Assembly (NCBI GenBank): GCA_013398175.1
Contig: VZRZ01006842.1
Span: 228,422 to 292,421 of the forward strand
DNA: 64,000 nt
Direction of reading: 5' to 3'
Source of the DNA: Climacteris rufus
Taxonomy: Eukaryota; Chordata; Aves; Passeriformes; Climacteridae
Shown: positions 37,186 through 49,900 of the stretch, in pieces
Layout: each line of letters begins with the position of its first letter
Position numbering within the stretch: the stretch's first letter is position 1
The notes under the pieces: generated by a model
Seen by the model: the letters and a program-made list of their open reading frames with translations, nothing else
The model's database searches: none
What the model was told of the DNA's origin: nothing
Position numbers and translations under genes: made by a program

Positions 37186-40100
37186 TGGTGAAGCTCTTTT
37201 TGCTTGAAAGTAGTAGTCAGAAAAAAAAATCATAAAAATTTTGTCAGTTTCTTTTGGGAAAATTCTCCAGGGTCCAAGACCACATCTGGGAAAATGTATT
37301 GCCGGGAGTGACAGATTTAAAAAAAAAAAAAGTTATTTATCCTTAAACTATACAGCAGATAATTTATTAGTTTTAAGGTTAGGTACTATAAGGTCATTCT
37401 GGACTATCTGTGAAACCTGTTGGTGTTTAAAGACACTGAGTTTTTTTCAGTCCATATAGCACACATAATTTAGTCATGCTAACTTGCTTTATGAGGGCAT
37501 TTGGCTTTCAGTTACTTGACTTTGATGTGGAACTTGCCCAAACTTCTCGATTAATAAATGCAGCAGCTTTATATTAATCAAAAAATGGCAGGATATTAAA
37601 CTTTCTGGATAGTATGAAGCGTTATTTATGTGCTTCTAAAGTAGCATTCTGTGTTTCTATAATTAGGATGCTAGGTAAGCTCAGTTTGTTTATCTGTTTA
37701 ATTCAGATGCATTGCTTTGATGAATAATTAATTTTACATGCATTTTTCAGAAACAGCCACTATTTTTCATTCTATCTGCTGTGATGGAATTTGCTGTTAA
37801 GTACTATTTTTCATTTCCTTCAGCGACATTTTTGTGTTCTCAAAAATAATTGAAAGTACTTAAATTCAACATTCTATGTAAAACAGCTTTCTACAAATCG
37901 CTGTGTTGGAACATATTTGTTGAGCAAGAAGCCAAAGGAAGGGAAGACAGAATTGGACTGTCTACATGACTGACATGCAGAGGAAACCAAGGGGGCATCA
38001 AGCAGGTAATGGACTGAAACCAAAGGCTTGTGAGGCCTGACACTACTAAATACTGCGGTACATTTCTTCATCCCATCATTCAACACCTACACAAAGGAGT
38101 AGCATACGGCAGCAGCCCAAGCCATGTGGGTGTCTGCAGGAACTCCAGCACAGATCACAGCAAAGACAGTGAGTGTGCTGTCAGCAGGGCATGAGCACGT
38201 CTGCCAAGAGCTGATGGGCTTACGCATCATGAGAACAGGCCCTGCAAAAACATCCCTGTCTCATCACCTTCCCATTAGTACACTCTGACATTACCAAGTC
38301 AGAAAGTTCAGGTTTTAAATTCCTGAAAAGTGCACAGTACTTTATAAAGCAAGAGATAAAGTCACCTGTACAGATCTTTCACAGAAACATGTATGAGTCC
38401 CAGGAGTCAGTGTTTGCAGGAGGCACAAAAAACATCAATCTGTGCACCAACAGTAGGGAATCTGTCTAAAACTGGAACCTGTCTATTACTAACTCTATTG
38501 ATACAATGACTTGGTGACTTTGGAAATACTTTTTTTCCCTGCATATGTTAGTTATGAAGCTGGTTCAAGCAGTTTGTGTGATAAGGGCTCAAGAGGAGGA
38601 TACACAGAGAACAGGGGACCCTGGGTGACTTATCACCACAGTCCCTTTCACCATCTGGTCTCACATTTGGAACACAGGAAAGAAGGAACTGAAAGTTTGG
38701 GGAGACCTGTAACATCTTGGTGGGATAAAACTCTGTCTGAATGACAGACAGGTTTGTCTATCCAAGTTCTAGGTCAACTACTGCTCCATCAGACAGTTAT
38801 GAAGAAACTGTCATCTAGGAAAGACATATCTGCTTGAGATAACACTATCACATAAGACAGATACAAAACACATATATCTCGTGTGTGCTGATCATTTTTT
38901 ATATATTATCTTTTGGCTTCCAAAGGAAGACAATTCTGTGCCTTGTCCTGTAGTAGGTTTTACATATGGAAACCATTTGTCTAAGTTTCACATGAAAACA
39001 AAATCAATGATATAGTGAAATTAATTTTCAGATTAATTGCTTGGTGAGATTATGCAGCATAAGTAAATCAATGACTTGTCAAGAAACTCCTATGAACTGC
39101 TGTCAATGATAAAAATACAAAAGAAATTTTCATCTATTGCTGTTGAATTAAATGCTACCTTTTTTTTCTCTAAACTAAATGTGAAAGATTTTTCAGTATA
39201 ACTGAGTGCTTCTGCATCCTGATTCATTCAGTCATAGCTATAGTCTTAAGGACCTAAAAAAAAGTGAATACTATAGAATAATTCTTAATCTTAGCAGGAC
39301 AGGATTTTATCACAGGTAGTTGAATGTCTGTGTGCTTTCATACAATTTGGCAATAAATATCAGCCCTGGTTGTGCTCAGCACTTTTACACATGCCATTTT
39401 CGGGAAATATTTTAAATATTTTTATAGATTTTTGAAAAGTTGCTTTGCTGTTTATGTATTACTATTTTTAGACGTGGTAAATTACAGATTTTTTTTTTTC
39501 TTATGGAGTGGTCAAACTCCTGTTTCACCATATTCACAGGTCTTTGTATTATTCTAAGAAAATTTATAGTACAATTTTACAGAGTTGTCACTCGTGCATG
39601 AAGGATGGTTTGTTCTTCTCATGGAAAATCTGAATCTAAATGTTGCATTATGTTTTTCAACCAAGTTACACGTATCTTAAAATTGTACCACTTAGCAGTA
39701 GTGGCTTGCAAGGCTCATCTTGCAAAGGAAAAAGGGACAGTAATGAAAAAAGGATAGCAATGAAAAATATTTCCTTGTGTTTCTAACAAAACAGTAATAG
39801 AAACTCTGTGTATAAAATATAACATACATTTATTGTCTTCATATGTATCAATACCATTTACTTAAGTCTTAACACTCCCCTATGATACACAGAATAGTAG
39901 TATATGTTCACATGTTTTGCTATATATACACACCAACGTTTTTAGGAAGAAAGACCAGCTCTCTTGCACTAATCTCTGGGATTTATGCATGACACAGAGA
40001 GGCTAAGCTCCATATGCCTCCTGTCTTTTCCTGCCAGCTTGCTTTTTCAAGTTACTAGCATCTTCCATCTGATAGCATCAAAAACTTGAAGTGAGACTCG

Positions 40101-41850
40101 TGTTCAAGGCCATTTGCCCTTTATCCAAAGGCAAAACACTTTGTACTCCAGAACTGACAAAAATTTTCATGAGTATAGGGATTCTGTTTCAAGAATGCTT
40201 GTGGATCTTTGTAAAGGTATTTAATTAGGGTGAAATGTGGGCTGCTTAGAATAGTGATGAGAAAGCAGGTTGTTACGGGGCTCCAGTCCTGGATGCATGC
40301 AGGGGACAGGAGAAGAGAGCAGCTTTTGTCACTGAGGTCCTCCCTAGGAGCAGCTGTTCTCTCCCACCTCTTGTCCCAGCACAAAGCTACATTAAAATAT
40401 CTGGTACAATGGTCTGGACAAAGCCTGTGGGGACTTTTCTGATGCAGGTATTCAAAGATAATATGATTTTAGCAACCTGGATCTGCTTAGAGTTTTGACA
40501 TCCTCTAAAGGATCATGAGCATGTCCTGCAATGTCTTTTCTAACAATGAATAAACTACTCAAAATAAACAGTGTGCAATAATGATGCTTACACAGTGGAT
40601 AGAAAGGATGCATTTTTGCTGCTGCAAATGAGAACATGGCATTACGCAAAGCCTTTTCAAGGTGACACTTTCTAAGCTTTCAGACTCATTGTCATGAGTT
40701 GATAGTTCTGCCAGATGGAAAGGAAAATATTTGCACCATTTTCTTGGGCCTGTACAAGGAAATTAGCCAGAGGTTTGCATTATAATTGTATAGAGCCCAG
40801 GTCAGTAATAATTCCTCCATGGCCTTATTCTGCATATAAACTTAATGCTTCCACAGTACTAAATCAAGAATGGCTTTTTTTGTTTGACAGGTGATAGATC
40901 TTCTGTGAAATGAACTATATGACAATTTTCAAATATCTGAGGAATAAAGGCTTGTCTTGGTATTACTCTTTCATATATGAGAAAATGATTGATTATATTT
41001 AAATATTAGCTTGCCATTTAAAACACCAAGGCAGTATTTCATTAGCATGTATTGTCCTTTCTGTACAGACCAAATATTGAAAAAACAGCTAATACGATTG
41101 TTGGAAAAGTATTACACAACTACTGGTGCTGACACAATAAGGCATCTAATGAGTACTATTCCTGGTTAAGTAAAGCCCAATTCAGAGCATACAAAGCAGG
41201 AGGAAGATCAATTAAATCAAGTTGCAAATAAACCACCATATATTATAACAAAGTGGTAGTGATTCAAATTCAGTTTTACATGATGCAATTTTTAGAAAAC
41301 ACCAATAAGCACCTGCAGTGGTAATTTGTAGTTAGCACTATGGTTTTTCCCAGTGACCATCAGTTTAGACACGCTGTTCTAACTCGTGAGAGTTTGGAGT
41401 TTCCCGCAGCTCATAAGAAAGTGCACAAATAGCCTTGTCTGCTTCACTCCCACCTTTTGCTATGATTAAAGAGGGAATCCTTTCTAGAGATACTGGATGG
41501 TTCTACTCAGAATTTCTGTGCCAGATGATGCCTTTAACCTCTATCCTTTGACCAAAATCTCTGCAACTCTTCTGGCTGCATGGTAAGAGGTCTCCAGGAA
41601 GGCGGGAAGTGGTGATGGAGCTGCTGAGGATGTCACTTCAGCAATATAAGTGCAGAGAAATAGGCAGGACCCATGATTACAGTCCATGAGGGGAGATGAC
41701 TGGGGGTAAGTGAGAAAAAAATGGGAAGTTATATTCACATTCTAACAGTGAGGAAATTATACACTGAAATGCAGTTGCTACTTCCAGATTGGAATGCAGC
41801 TGGCATGCAGGAAATCTACTGGATGATTCACCACACACACAGAGCCTGCA
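37186..41850. other. Unique non-coding DNA
   Basis: A poly-A run of about 14 lies at 37318-37331. GC-richer patches at 37920-38250 and 38570-38750 are unassigned. No gene, exon or known repeat is recognised. Confidence 0.45.
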
Positions 41851-41853
41851 ACC

Positions 41854-42084
41854 TTAAGCACAAGCTAAGAGGGATGAAAATGAGGGTGGGGCAAGTGGAG
41901 ATGCCTTGGCCAGGCTCAGTTGAAATCCTTGCAGGGATGGGAACTCAGTGGCCATGTAGCCAATAAACTGTATAGCAGCTGTCACCCAGGGAGAGAGGAG
42001 AAGTTTTGCTGCTGAACCAGTAGCTGTGGTGAAACCACTCTCCTTGGATGAACTTGGTTCATTATAATCATATTGCAATGCTAA
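41854..42084. other. Left part of the composite repeat locus
   Basis: Moderately GC-rich sequence joins directly to the 402-bp repeats and contains AATAAA at 41963-41968. It may be part of the same retroviral remnant, but its left boundary is not visible and no LTR end can be fixed. Confidence 0.3.
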
Positions 42085-42486
42085 CACACATCTCCATGCC
42101 AAAGCCACCCAGCTCCAAGGTACAACCACTCCTCACTGGGCATGCGCCCTGTATTTTATTGACTATATATTTGAGAGCGAACCGAGAGACTCTTATACCA
42201 ATCAATACTAAAATATGTGTGACCAGAGCAACTGAAGTTCCACCTAAATTTAAAGAAATAGTATAAAAGTTAGTCACAGATAGGAAGAAGTTAGGGAAGA
42301 CTTCATCATAACTTCTAGGATGAGTTGATGGACTAAACCTGTATTCTCCCCCATAGGGGTGCCTATTGTAAGAACTGTATTCCATTTGCACTAAATGGTT
42401 CTCTTGAGCTGGATTTCATTGGTGATTAGAGTTTTTCTGCATATTGCTTTAAATTTGCCTTTGCAGTCAGTCACTATCACTGTCAN
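42085..42486. repeat. 402-bp direct repeat, copy 1
   Basis: This copy matches copy 2 (42487-42888) base for base except at three positions I found by eye: 42130 T/C, 42322 G/C and 42475 T/C. That is about 99 percent identity. The copies are exactly adjacent and copy 1 ends in the single N at 42486. The arrangement suggests two overlapping contig ends (or two haplotypes) that were joined with a one-base gap, or else a very recent tandem duplication. The sequence probably belongs to a retroviral remnant. On minus, one copy can be read as a 107-codon frame with a hydrophobic segment followed by basic residues; 402 is a multiple of three, so both copies are open in the same frame. Confidence 0.95.
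42486..42486. other. Single N at the seam of the 402-bp repeats
   Basis: The N lies exactly where copy 1 ends and copy 2 begins; the matching base at the end of copy 2 is A (42888). A one-base gap exactly at a duplication junction is a typical sign of unmerged overlapping contigs. Confidence 0.95.
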
Positions 42487-42888
42487 CACACATCTCCATG
42501 CCAAAGCCACCCAGCTCCAAGGTACAACCACCCCTCACTGGGCATGCGCCCTGTATTTTATTGACTATATATTTGAGAGCGAACCGAGAGACTCTTATAC
42601 CAATCAATACTAAAATATGTGTGACCAGAGCAACTGAAGTTCCACCTAAATTTAAAGAAATAGTATAAAAGTTAGTCACAGATAGGAAGAAGTTAGGGAA
42701 GACTTCATCATAACTTCTAGGATCAGTTGATGGACTAAACCTGTATTCTCCCCCATAGGGGTGCCTATTGTAAGAACTGTATTCCATTTGCACTAAATGG
42801 TTCTCTTGAGCTGGATTTCATTGGTGATTAGAGTTTTTCTGCATATTGCTTTAAATTTGCCTTTGCAGTCAGTCACCATCACTGTCAA
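42487..42888. repeat. 402-bp direct repeat, copy 2
   Basis: This is the second copy, continuing without a break into unique sequence at 42889. See copy 1 for the three differences. Confidence 0.95.
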
Positions 42889-43154
42889 TATTCAAACCTT
42901 AGCCTATCAGTGTGTTTATCAATGTGTGTTGTTCTGTGAACTGTTTACTGTGAGCCCCTCAGGGGCACCAGTTGCTGTTGCTGTCAGTGGAGAACATATT
43001 TGACTAGGAGTGGGCAGATGCAGGAGGGGGTCTCTCTTTCTAAATCGTAATAAAGGTTTCACTCAGATACGCTGCTGGTGCCTGTCCTTGAACAAGTCAG
43101 TCAAACCACTCTGGGGTACAGCGGGCAGTTCACTGGGGTCCCTGTAATAGCACA
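42889..43154 (+). mobile_element. LTR-like R/U5 segment
   Basis: A polyadenylation signal (AATAAA at 43049-43054) is followed by GGTTTCACTCAGATACGCTG and then about 80 bases (CTGGTGCCTGTCCTTGAAC, GTCAAACCACTCTGGGG, GGGCAGTTCACTGGGGTCCC). In order and composition these resemble the U5 of avian retroviral LTRs. The segment would end near CA at 43154. No TG start or duplication is identified, and U3 may extend into the 402-bp repeats. It runs opposite to the integrase-like frame next to it, so the locus is either composite or one of the two readings is wrong. Confidence 0.4.
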
Positions 43155-43694
43155 CTGACAGACTAGTGAGGCACAAGGTTTTCAGCTTTCCTGGGGCACT
43201 GACAGACCGAACAAATACAAAGGGTTCGAATAAACTTCCCTTTCACGTCAAGAACTATTTCATCCTTGCTCAATGCACGCAATCTAATAAGACCAATATT
43301 TCTCTGTTACCGTGTGCACTAAACATCTCATATTGGATGTATTCATTTAACCGCACTTGTTTCCTTGCTGTTAAAAAGTGTCACTATCCACTCCTGTGGG
43401 AATGTATCAGTTCAAGTCTGAGCCAATTCCACAGATTCTTTTGAACCGGCCTAGGCAGTGGTGATTGTCCAACAACCAATACAAGAATGCAATTTGTGAC
43501 CAACAGCAATGTTGACACTGCACGTGACAATGCACCCTTAGGGGCAACTATTCTTGGCAACTGTTCAAAGCAAAACTCAAGCATCTCCAGTGTTTGTAAA
43601 AAACTCCTGAATCCAGTTTGCATTCGTGTCACTTAGATGTTGGTTGCTTGTCCTGCAGATGTCCTCAGGGCACTGGGCTCCTGCAGGGAAAGCT
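43155..43694 (-). pseudogene. Unassigned segment of the retroviral remnant
   Basis: On minus, an 82-codon frame (43384-43632) with a hydrophobic stretch (STLLLVTNCILVLVVG) is followed by two adjacent stops and about 36 more open codons. It lies where pol-to-env sequence would be expected downstream of the integrase-like fragment. I do not recognise a specific domain, and the call depends on the neighbour. Confidence 0.25.
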
Positions 43695-43958
43695 TTAATC
43701 TGTCTGCTTGACGTCATTAGAGACAAGACATGTCTGGTAGCCAGAGGCTGCACAGAGACCAGGTGTGGTCATGCAGCAGATAAATATGCTTTGGAGGACA
43801 CTGTAGACACCCTCTGTACCCAATATTTCCCTTCCCAAAATATTAGTTAGAGTGATCTGCATATAGTCCCAAGGGCCAGATGGATGGGCAGCATGTTGAG
43901 CCTCCAGCCTGCCTTGTGATGCTGCCATCAATGTCACGTGGCTCTTAGCAAGGACTGT
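43695..43958 (-). pseudogene. Decayed retroviral integrase-like fragment
   Basis: The minus-strand frame reads LAKSH, then about 24 residues further PSGPWDYMQITLT. That is the spacing between the end of the integrase zinc-binding module and the first catalytic-core strand in retroviral pol, where the family normally has W..(I/V)D. The first catalytic aspartate is missing (T in its place). A later CMTTPGLCAASGY stretch resembles the second strand of the core with substitutions. The frame stops at 43695, and the next minus frame (43384-43632) ends in two consecutive stop codons; I cannot assign it with confidence. The fragment is inactive. It could also be chance similarity in an 80-residue frame. 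Confidence 0.35.
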
Positions 43959-46900
43959 GTAAGTACAGTCTTACACAGAGTCACTTCCAGATTTAGCAAC
44001 AAAGTCCCTGTGTGCTAAGTACTATACAGAGCAAATTAACAAAGAATACATCTTCCAAATAGCATAAAGGTCAATGAGGAGATTAAGGGAGATTAACAAG
44101 AACAGAATTCCTGTTACTCTTTCTGATTTTTTTTTTAAACAGACAAGACTGGATAAATTCTGTGTGTTCATGAGTTGAGGGGATTAAGCTGGTGTGGCTG
44201 AAGACATGAAACACTGTGCTACTGTTTAAACTCATCAGGCTGCATGTATTGAGAAGGGGGAAAAAAGCTCACAACCCTAAATTACTTGCTTAAATGAACC
44301 TTTTAAAAAGATAGTGAGGTACAAGAAGCCCTGCAGGATTTAGGAAGCTTATCAGCCTCAATGCAGGCTTGCTTGTTTCTGCTCTGTGCCTCAGTCATCG
44401 TTCTAAGGGTTGAAAATTAATTTTCTCCTGTTGCACTCTGTTTTAACAGATTTACAAAGCTGACAGATTGAAAATATATTCCAACCTTGAAAATACTTCT
44501 TTTTTCCAGAAAAAACTTTGATAAGTTTTAATCAATGGCCCTGAAACAAATGCATCAGGTGTTAAAAGAGTCATGAGATGATACATCCTTGGGTATGGGA
44601 AGGCAAGCATTCAGCAAATCCAGGGGATGGCTTCATTGCAAATCACCAAAAGACCCTCAACTCTATCCCCATGCATTTTTTTTCTTTTTTAAAACTGGTA
44701 CTGCAACTAAATGGGAAGATATCTGGGCAAATCAGAAACTGGAAGTCTTGCCAGTTTAATTCTTTTTTGATTCACTAAAGTGCAAAGAAGTCCAGGCATG
44801 AATATTCATTATCTTGAAACCACACAGTTCGGACAGAGAATATCTGACCATCATGCAAATGCCCCAAGAGTTTAAGAGGCTGTTTTAGAACAGCTCAGAG
44901 TCAAGAATATTTAAAATTATTCCAGCATCTTTGGGAGATGATTGCAGTTCACCTGATAAGCTTATATAGGCAGCAGAAGAAAAGTACAATATACTACATG
45001 GCCCTCAGCAAACATCTTCTGGTGCTGTAGTTAGGTGCATGTTGCATGACCACTCATCTTTAAGCAAAATATGTAGAGAAGGGAGGGCGAGGAGTGGATT
45101 GAGACAACCATCTGTGTCCTCAGAGTGCTGGATGGCACAGCTATCCTGAGGAATGCAACATAATGAATGGCAGTAGAAGTCATGAGCCTGATGTGACTAG
45201 GAAACAAAGTGGAACGTAATTTTACAAGTGTAAAATGACCTCTAAGACGGTACAAGTTTTGCACCACATTTTGATAGGGACTATGCCAAAGGACATACCA
45301 AACTTTTAATGCTATGTAACAGCTTTCCCAGAGCTAAGCAGAGGTCACTTTCATGCAGAATGCTGATATAAAATGTGAGGAAATAAAAATACGAGAGGAA
45401 AAACAGAATGCTAATCAACAATTTACTGTGATTCAGAAATAATAGCTAACATCCATGTTCATTTATTTTGTCCATTGATCAAAAGGCTTGTTTTCTTGTT
45501 GCTACATTATATCTTATATATTTTTAATTTGGAGAGATTTTTTTTTATGCTTACTCTTCTGTCCTGACATGAATCAAACATTTATAGTTTCATATAATTC
45601 ATTTAATTGGCATGGCATTAATGTTTGTATATCCTACCAATGTCACTCTTGGAACTCCTAGTTTCTGTGCTACTTTCTAATTAGCAGAGTTGTCTGCCCG
45701 GATTGTGTCATTCACTGCATCTTGCAGGTTGATGTGGCATGCAAGGGCAGTGCTGCTGATCAGGAGCACCCAGTCCATAAGCCTCAGTATGGCAGTCCTT
45801 GGAAACACAGAGCTCAACCACCAGAATTAAGATAGTTTTCAGTTTCATTCAGCAAGTAGGAATAAAGTGTTTCAAGTCAGAAATGGTTGAATAAAAAGAT
45901 TTGTTTGCAACTATTCAGTGAAAAACAACTATACTAAAATATCACAGATTTTTTCATAAAAACATTAGTTATGAAACAAATTCAGGAAAGCACTTCTATT
46001 TATGATACTGTGAAATATGGAAACTAGAGGTTCCAAGAAACCTCTGAAGGAAGTAACTATTCTATCACGTTCTCTCCATAGAGAATTTTCATCAGAAATT
46101 TCCCATGAAATATGTCCCCATGCACAATAGTGACTTCTACGGAGTTCAAAGGAGCTTCTCTTAGATGATTGTCCCAAATCTATTTCCTCTAAATATTTTA
46201 CCCTCATCTTAGCTATAATATTGGAAGGAAGAGAAACATGGACATGCAGTTGAAAAGATTAATTTTAATCTATTAGTTTACTCTTTAATAGTTTGATTTT
46301 AGCAAAAAGATGAGGTTTTAATCATTTTTGCAATAGAGAGAAATAGATATTCCCTATACAAAATAGAAATAATAAAAAATATTTTATAAGCCGAGCTGGC
46401 TGGGTCAATGTTAAAAATCAGGTTTGTAAACATACTATATATATTATTATTGTGAAGTTTAATTCAGGTTAAAGGACACCTTACCACACTAAGAATTAAC
46501 CACATTCGTCCTTTCTGGGTCCTCTGTGTACTTAGTGTGCTCAATAAACAACTTTTCTAGTGCTGGGGTCCCCAGGATGGGACCAGAGTGGCAGCACCTA
46601 GACAGAGGAGGGAAATTACTCTGCCTGATGGGTGGCTGTGCTCAAGCATCTGCAAGGGTGCTTGTCAAGCATCCCTCTGCTCATACAAATAATTTTTAGA
46701 CAAAAAACATAAACAATATTGGAATTTTTTTCATCATTTTGTTCTCTTTCATTATTTTTCGTACTTTTGTTAAGACTGTTTCCTTAGTCTTAGTTTTCCA
46801 GACACTTTTCTTAGTGTTGAGAAAAATTCAGCAAGAGTTTTTGCAGTGTTTTAGAGTGTCCTTTCTCATAAGTTTAATTTAACTTCATTTTGAAACTATT

Positions 46901-49900
46901 TAGAAAACATTTCCCAGTCTGATGCCAAGGTAGAGGCTCTTTTAACTTTCTCTAATTTGATTTTCTTCCAAACACAGAAATTAGTTTTCCACCTGTTGCT
47001 TCTAAATATGAATCCTCTGATATACAAAAACATGCCTTTTCCAGAAGAAATACTTGGTAGGAAAATTTAGAATCCTTGCACTCAGTGGACTAATCACCAC
47101 CCTGTGAATCTGGAGCAGCATTGCTCCCAAGACTGGAAACCATTGCTGTCAACAACCTGTGCTACTTTACATTAGGTACACATACATAATGTGGAAAGCT
47201 GCAAAGGCAGTAGCATTTGGGGGTTTGGTGAAAAATCAGTGGCTGAACTCCCTTTACTTCCAATGTGGCTGAATATCACACACACACAGCAGGCTTGGGC
47301 ATACATCTTCTCTGGAAAGAATGAAATCAGCTGGTAAATTTCTCATCCTACTGCAAAAGCTTAGACTTTCTGATGAAAGAAAGGCCTTTGAAAAATTAAA
47401 AAACAAAAAAGCTAACATTGTTCTTCGATTGACCTTACACGTGTAATATGTTTTATGCTTATCCTTGACTACATATTTATGAATTGCTCTTAATACTTGA
47501 ACAAGACTAGTAGCATCCATTTCTTATTGTTTATGGTGAGTGATAAAAATGCTCAAACAAAATTCACTTTGAAATGCTGCTTCTTTTGAAACACCTCTCG
47601 GTGTAGGGTAGAAAGCTGGCATTTCTAAAAATGGGTAAGTGGGGTACTCTCAGAATGTAAAAAAGCTCTTCTTTCCCTTGATACCAATAAGCACTTTCAA
47701 AACTGTTTTCTTCTCAATATATGTGGCAGATGCGGGATTAAGGACCTTGCAACAAACCCAAACAAGGATATGGTTATACAGAAAACCTGAAAACATTTGT
47801 ATCCACATAATCTATATTTTAAACCCTTGTTCAAAAATCTTTCTTTAAGTAATAATTTTACAGATTAAGACGTACCATAATTTTATGATAAATCACTTCA
47901 GTTAATTGGAACAATGTTTTAAACCCAAGGCATCAAGCATAATCACCTGAATATTGACTTTAGTGGTTACCAAAAGGAAATAAAACACTATGCTTAGATA
48001 ATCAGCAAAGAAATTTGTGATAAATGCTAATGCCAAGTTAGTAAATGATTACTGCTATCAAAGTTATTGAAATATTTTGGTTTGAAATTTGGCTTTTACA
48101 TAAATATTGCAACTTTTAGCACTTAGGCTATGCTTTTCTGTTATTGCTCAATACATAAAAGGTTTTGATTACAAAGAAACAATCACTTGACATTTAGCTT
48201 TCCCTCTGTTGCCAACAAAGTATGCAAAGAATCTAATAAATACTATCCTACCATTTAAGAAAGCTATTTGTAATAATTTTGAGTACCATGGCAAAGTGAA
48301 ATGATAACTCAAATTCTTATATTTAAATCTTAGGTAAAGAGGTTTGTTTTCATTATAGTTTGATGGATTTGCACTGCCTTTCTCCTTTACAGGGTGTGGG
48401 ATCCATTATTTTGGTGGGGGTAAGGAAATGAGGATTGTAAATATGTATAAAGAATTACTGGTTGTAAACATTCTAGCATTTTTGAAAAGTTATGGGTTGG
48501 GGGGGTGTGTAAGAGGATTTTGTTTATTATGTGGGGGTTTTAATTCCCATGCTTGAAACAAGTTTTATCTTAAAGAGTTCATTTCAGGATGAATTGTAGG
48601 GGGAAACTAAGGTGTAAGAAGACTGTTCAATTTGTGGTCACTTATGCAAGTTTTGCTAATTTATATAGATCTTCCTAGCTTATATAAATTACTCTTATAT
48701 AAACTGATCTTATATAATTTTTTTTACTTTTCATGATTTACATACTGAGTAAAAACATCAGTCTTAACTCCTCCACAGCTTTTGGTGCTCTCTCCACCAA
48801 TCTTGTTGGTTTTTTTTTTTTTTCCCCAGACAAGGAACTGATCTCACTTTGCTGTTATTTTCTGGTAAATTAGTGGTTTTACATGCAAATATACAAGCTA
48901 CATTATATTCAGCAATCATTTTTCAAGTTTTAATGGAAGTTTTCCTGCAAATTTCACTCCTGTGAAATGAGCAGAGAAGGAAGTTTGCCATTGTATTCCT
49001 TCCTACCAGATTTCTAACAGACAGAGAAATGTACTAAAATGACTGCAAAACTTCAATACACATCCTAACCATCTTAACTGTTATTAAATTTGCTTTGTTT
49101 CTGAAATTATGTTCATTACTTTTCTTCTGTTTAGATTCCTTTGTTGAGTGCCACTGTAGCTAATCTACTAGGGCAAATTCATGTGCAAACTGAAAAATTG
49201 TGGAAAAGAGAGGCTGGAAGTGTTTGGGAAACCTCTATGCATTTTGAAGTAGGATACCTAACTCATGGATAGAAATAAGTCCATCTTAGGCTTCATATCA
49301 TAACAGGAACTCAGGTTTAATGCATAGTCTTTTCATTAAAAATACAGTATTTGCAACTGTAATTTATATAAGAAAAGATCACCTTTTAAAAATATTCTGT
49401 ATTTTCTCTGTCAAAAAAAAATGATATTTGTTCCTACAAACAAATTCTTGTACAGAATTTTATCCTGGTGTTTAAAATTGAAATTATCTAAATAACTAAT
49501 ATAAATGATAGATCACTAGACTATAATCTAAAAATAAAATTATGTCTGTTTTTAGATAACATTTGCTTTAAAAAGACCATGGAAGTAGAAGTCTAGTTTG
49601 GACAGGCAGGTGTCTACTGTACATGCATATTGGCTCTCAAAGGGCATACAGGCAATTTTTCTTCACTGATCTGTTCATTGGTTAAATTCAAACCCAGCAG
49701 GAAAAATGTTCATTTCCCCATGTGAACCAATGTTCAAATCACTGACCTGAAGAAAAATAGAGTGAGCAATGAATGCAGAAAAGATGAAATTTGTCTTAGA
49801 GATGAGGGCTAAGATCAAGGTCTTAACATATACACAGTATATTTTCAAAATATACAGGAAATTTATGCTATATCCCTCTTCACAGTTCTAGTCTTGGGCA

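Noticed and set aside
46535..46560. CTCAATAAACAACTTTTC as an LTR polyadenylation signal
   Set aside because: An isolated AATAAA without identifiable ends or flanking LTR structure is expected often in AT-rich DNA.
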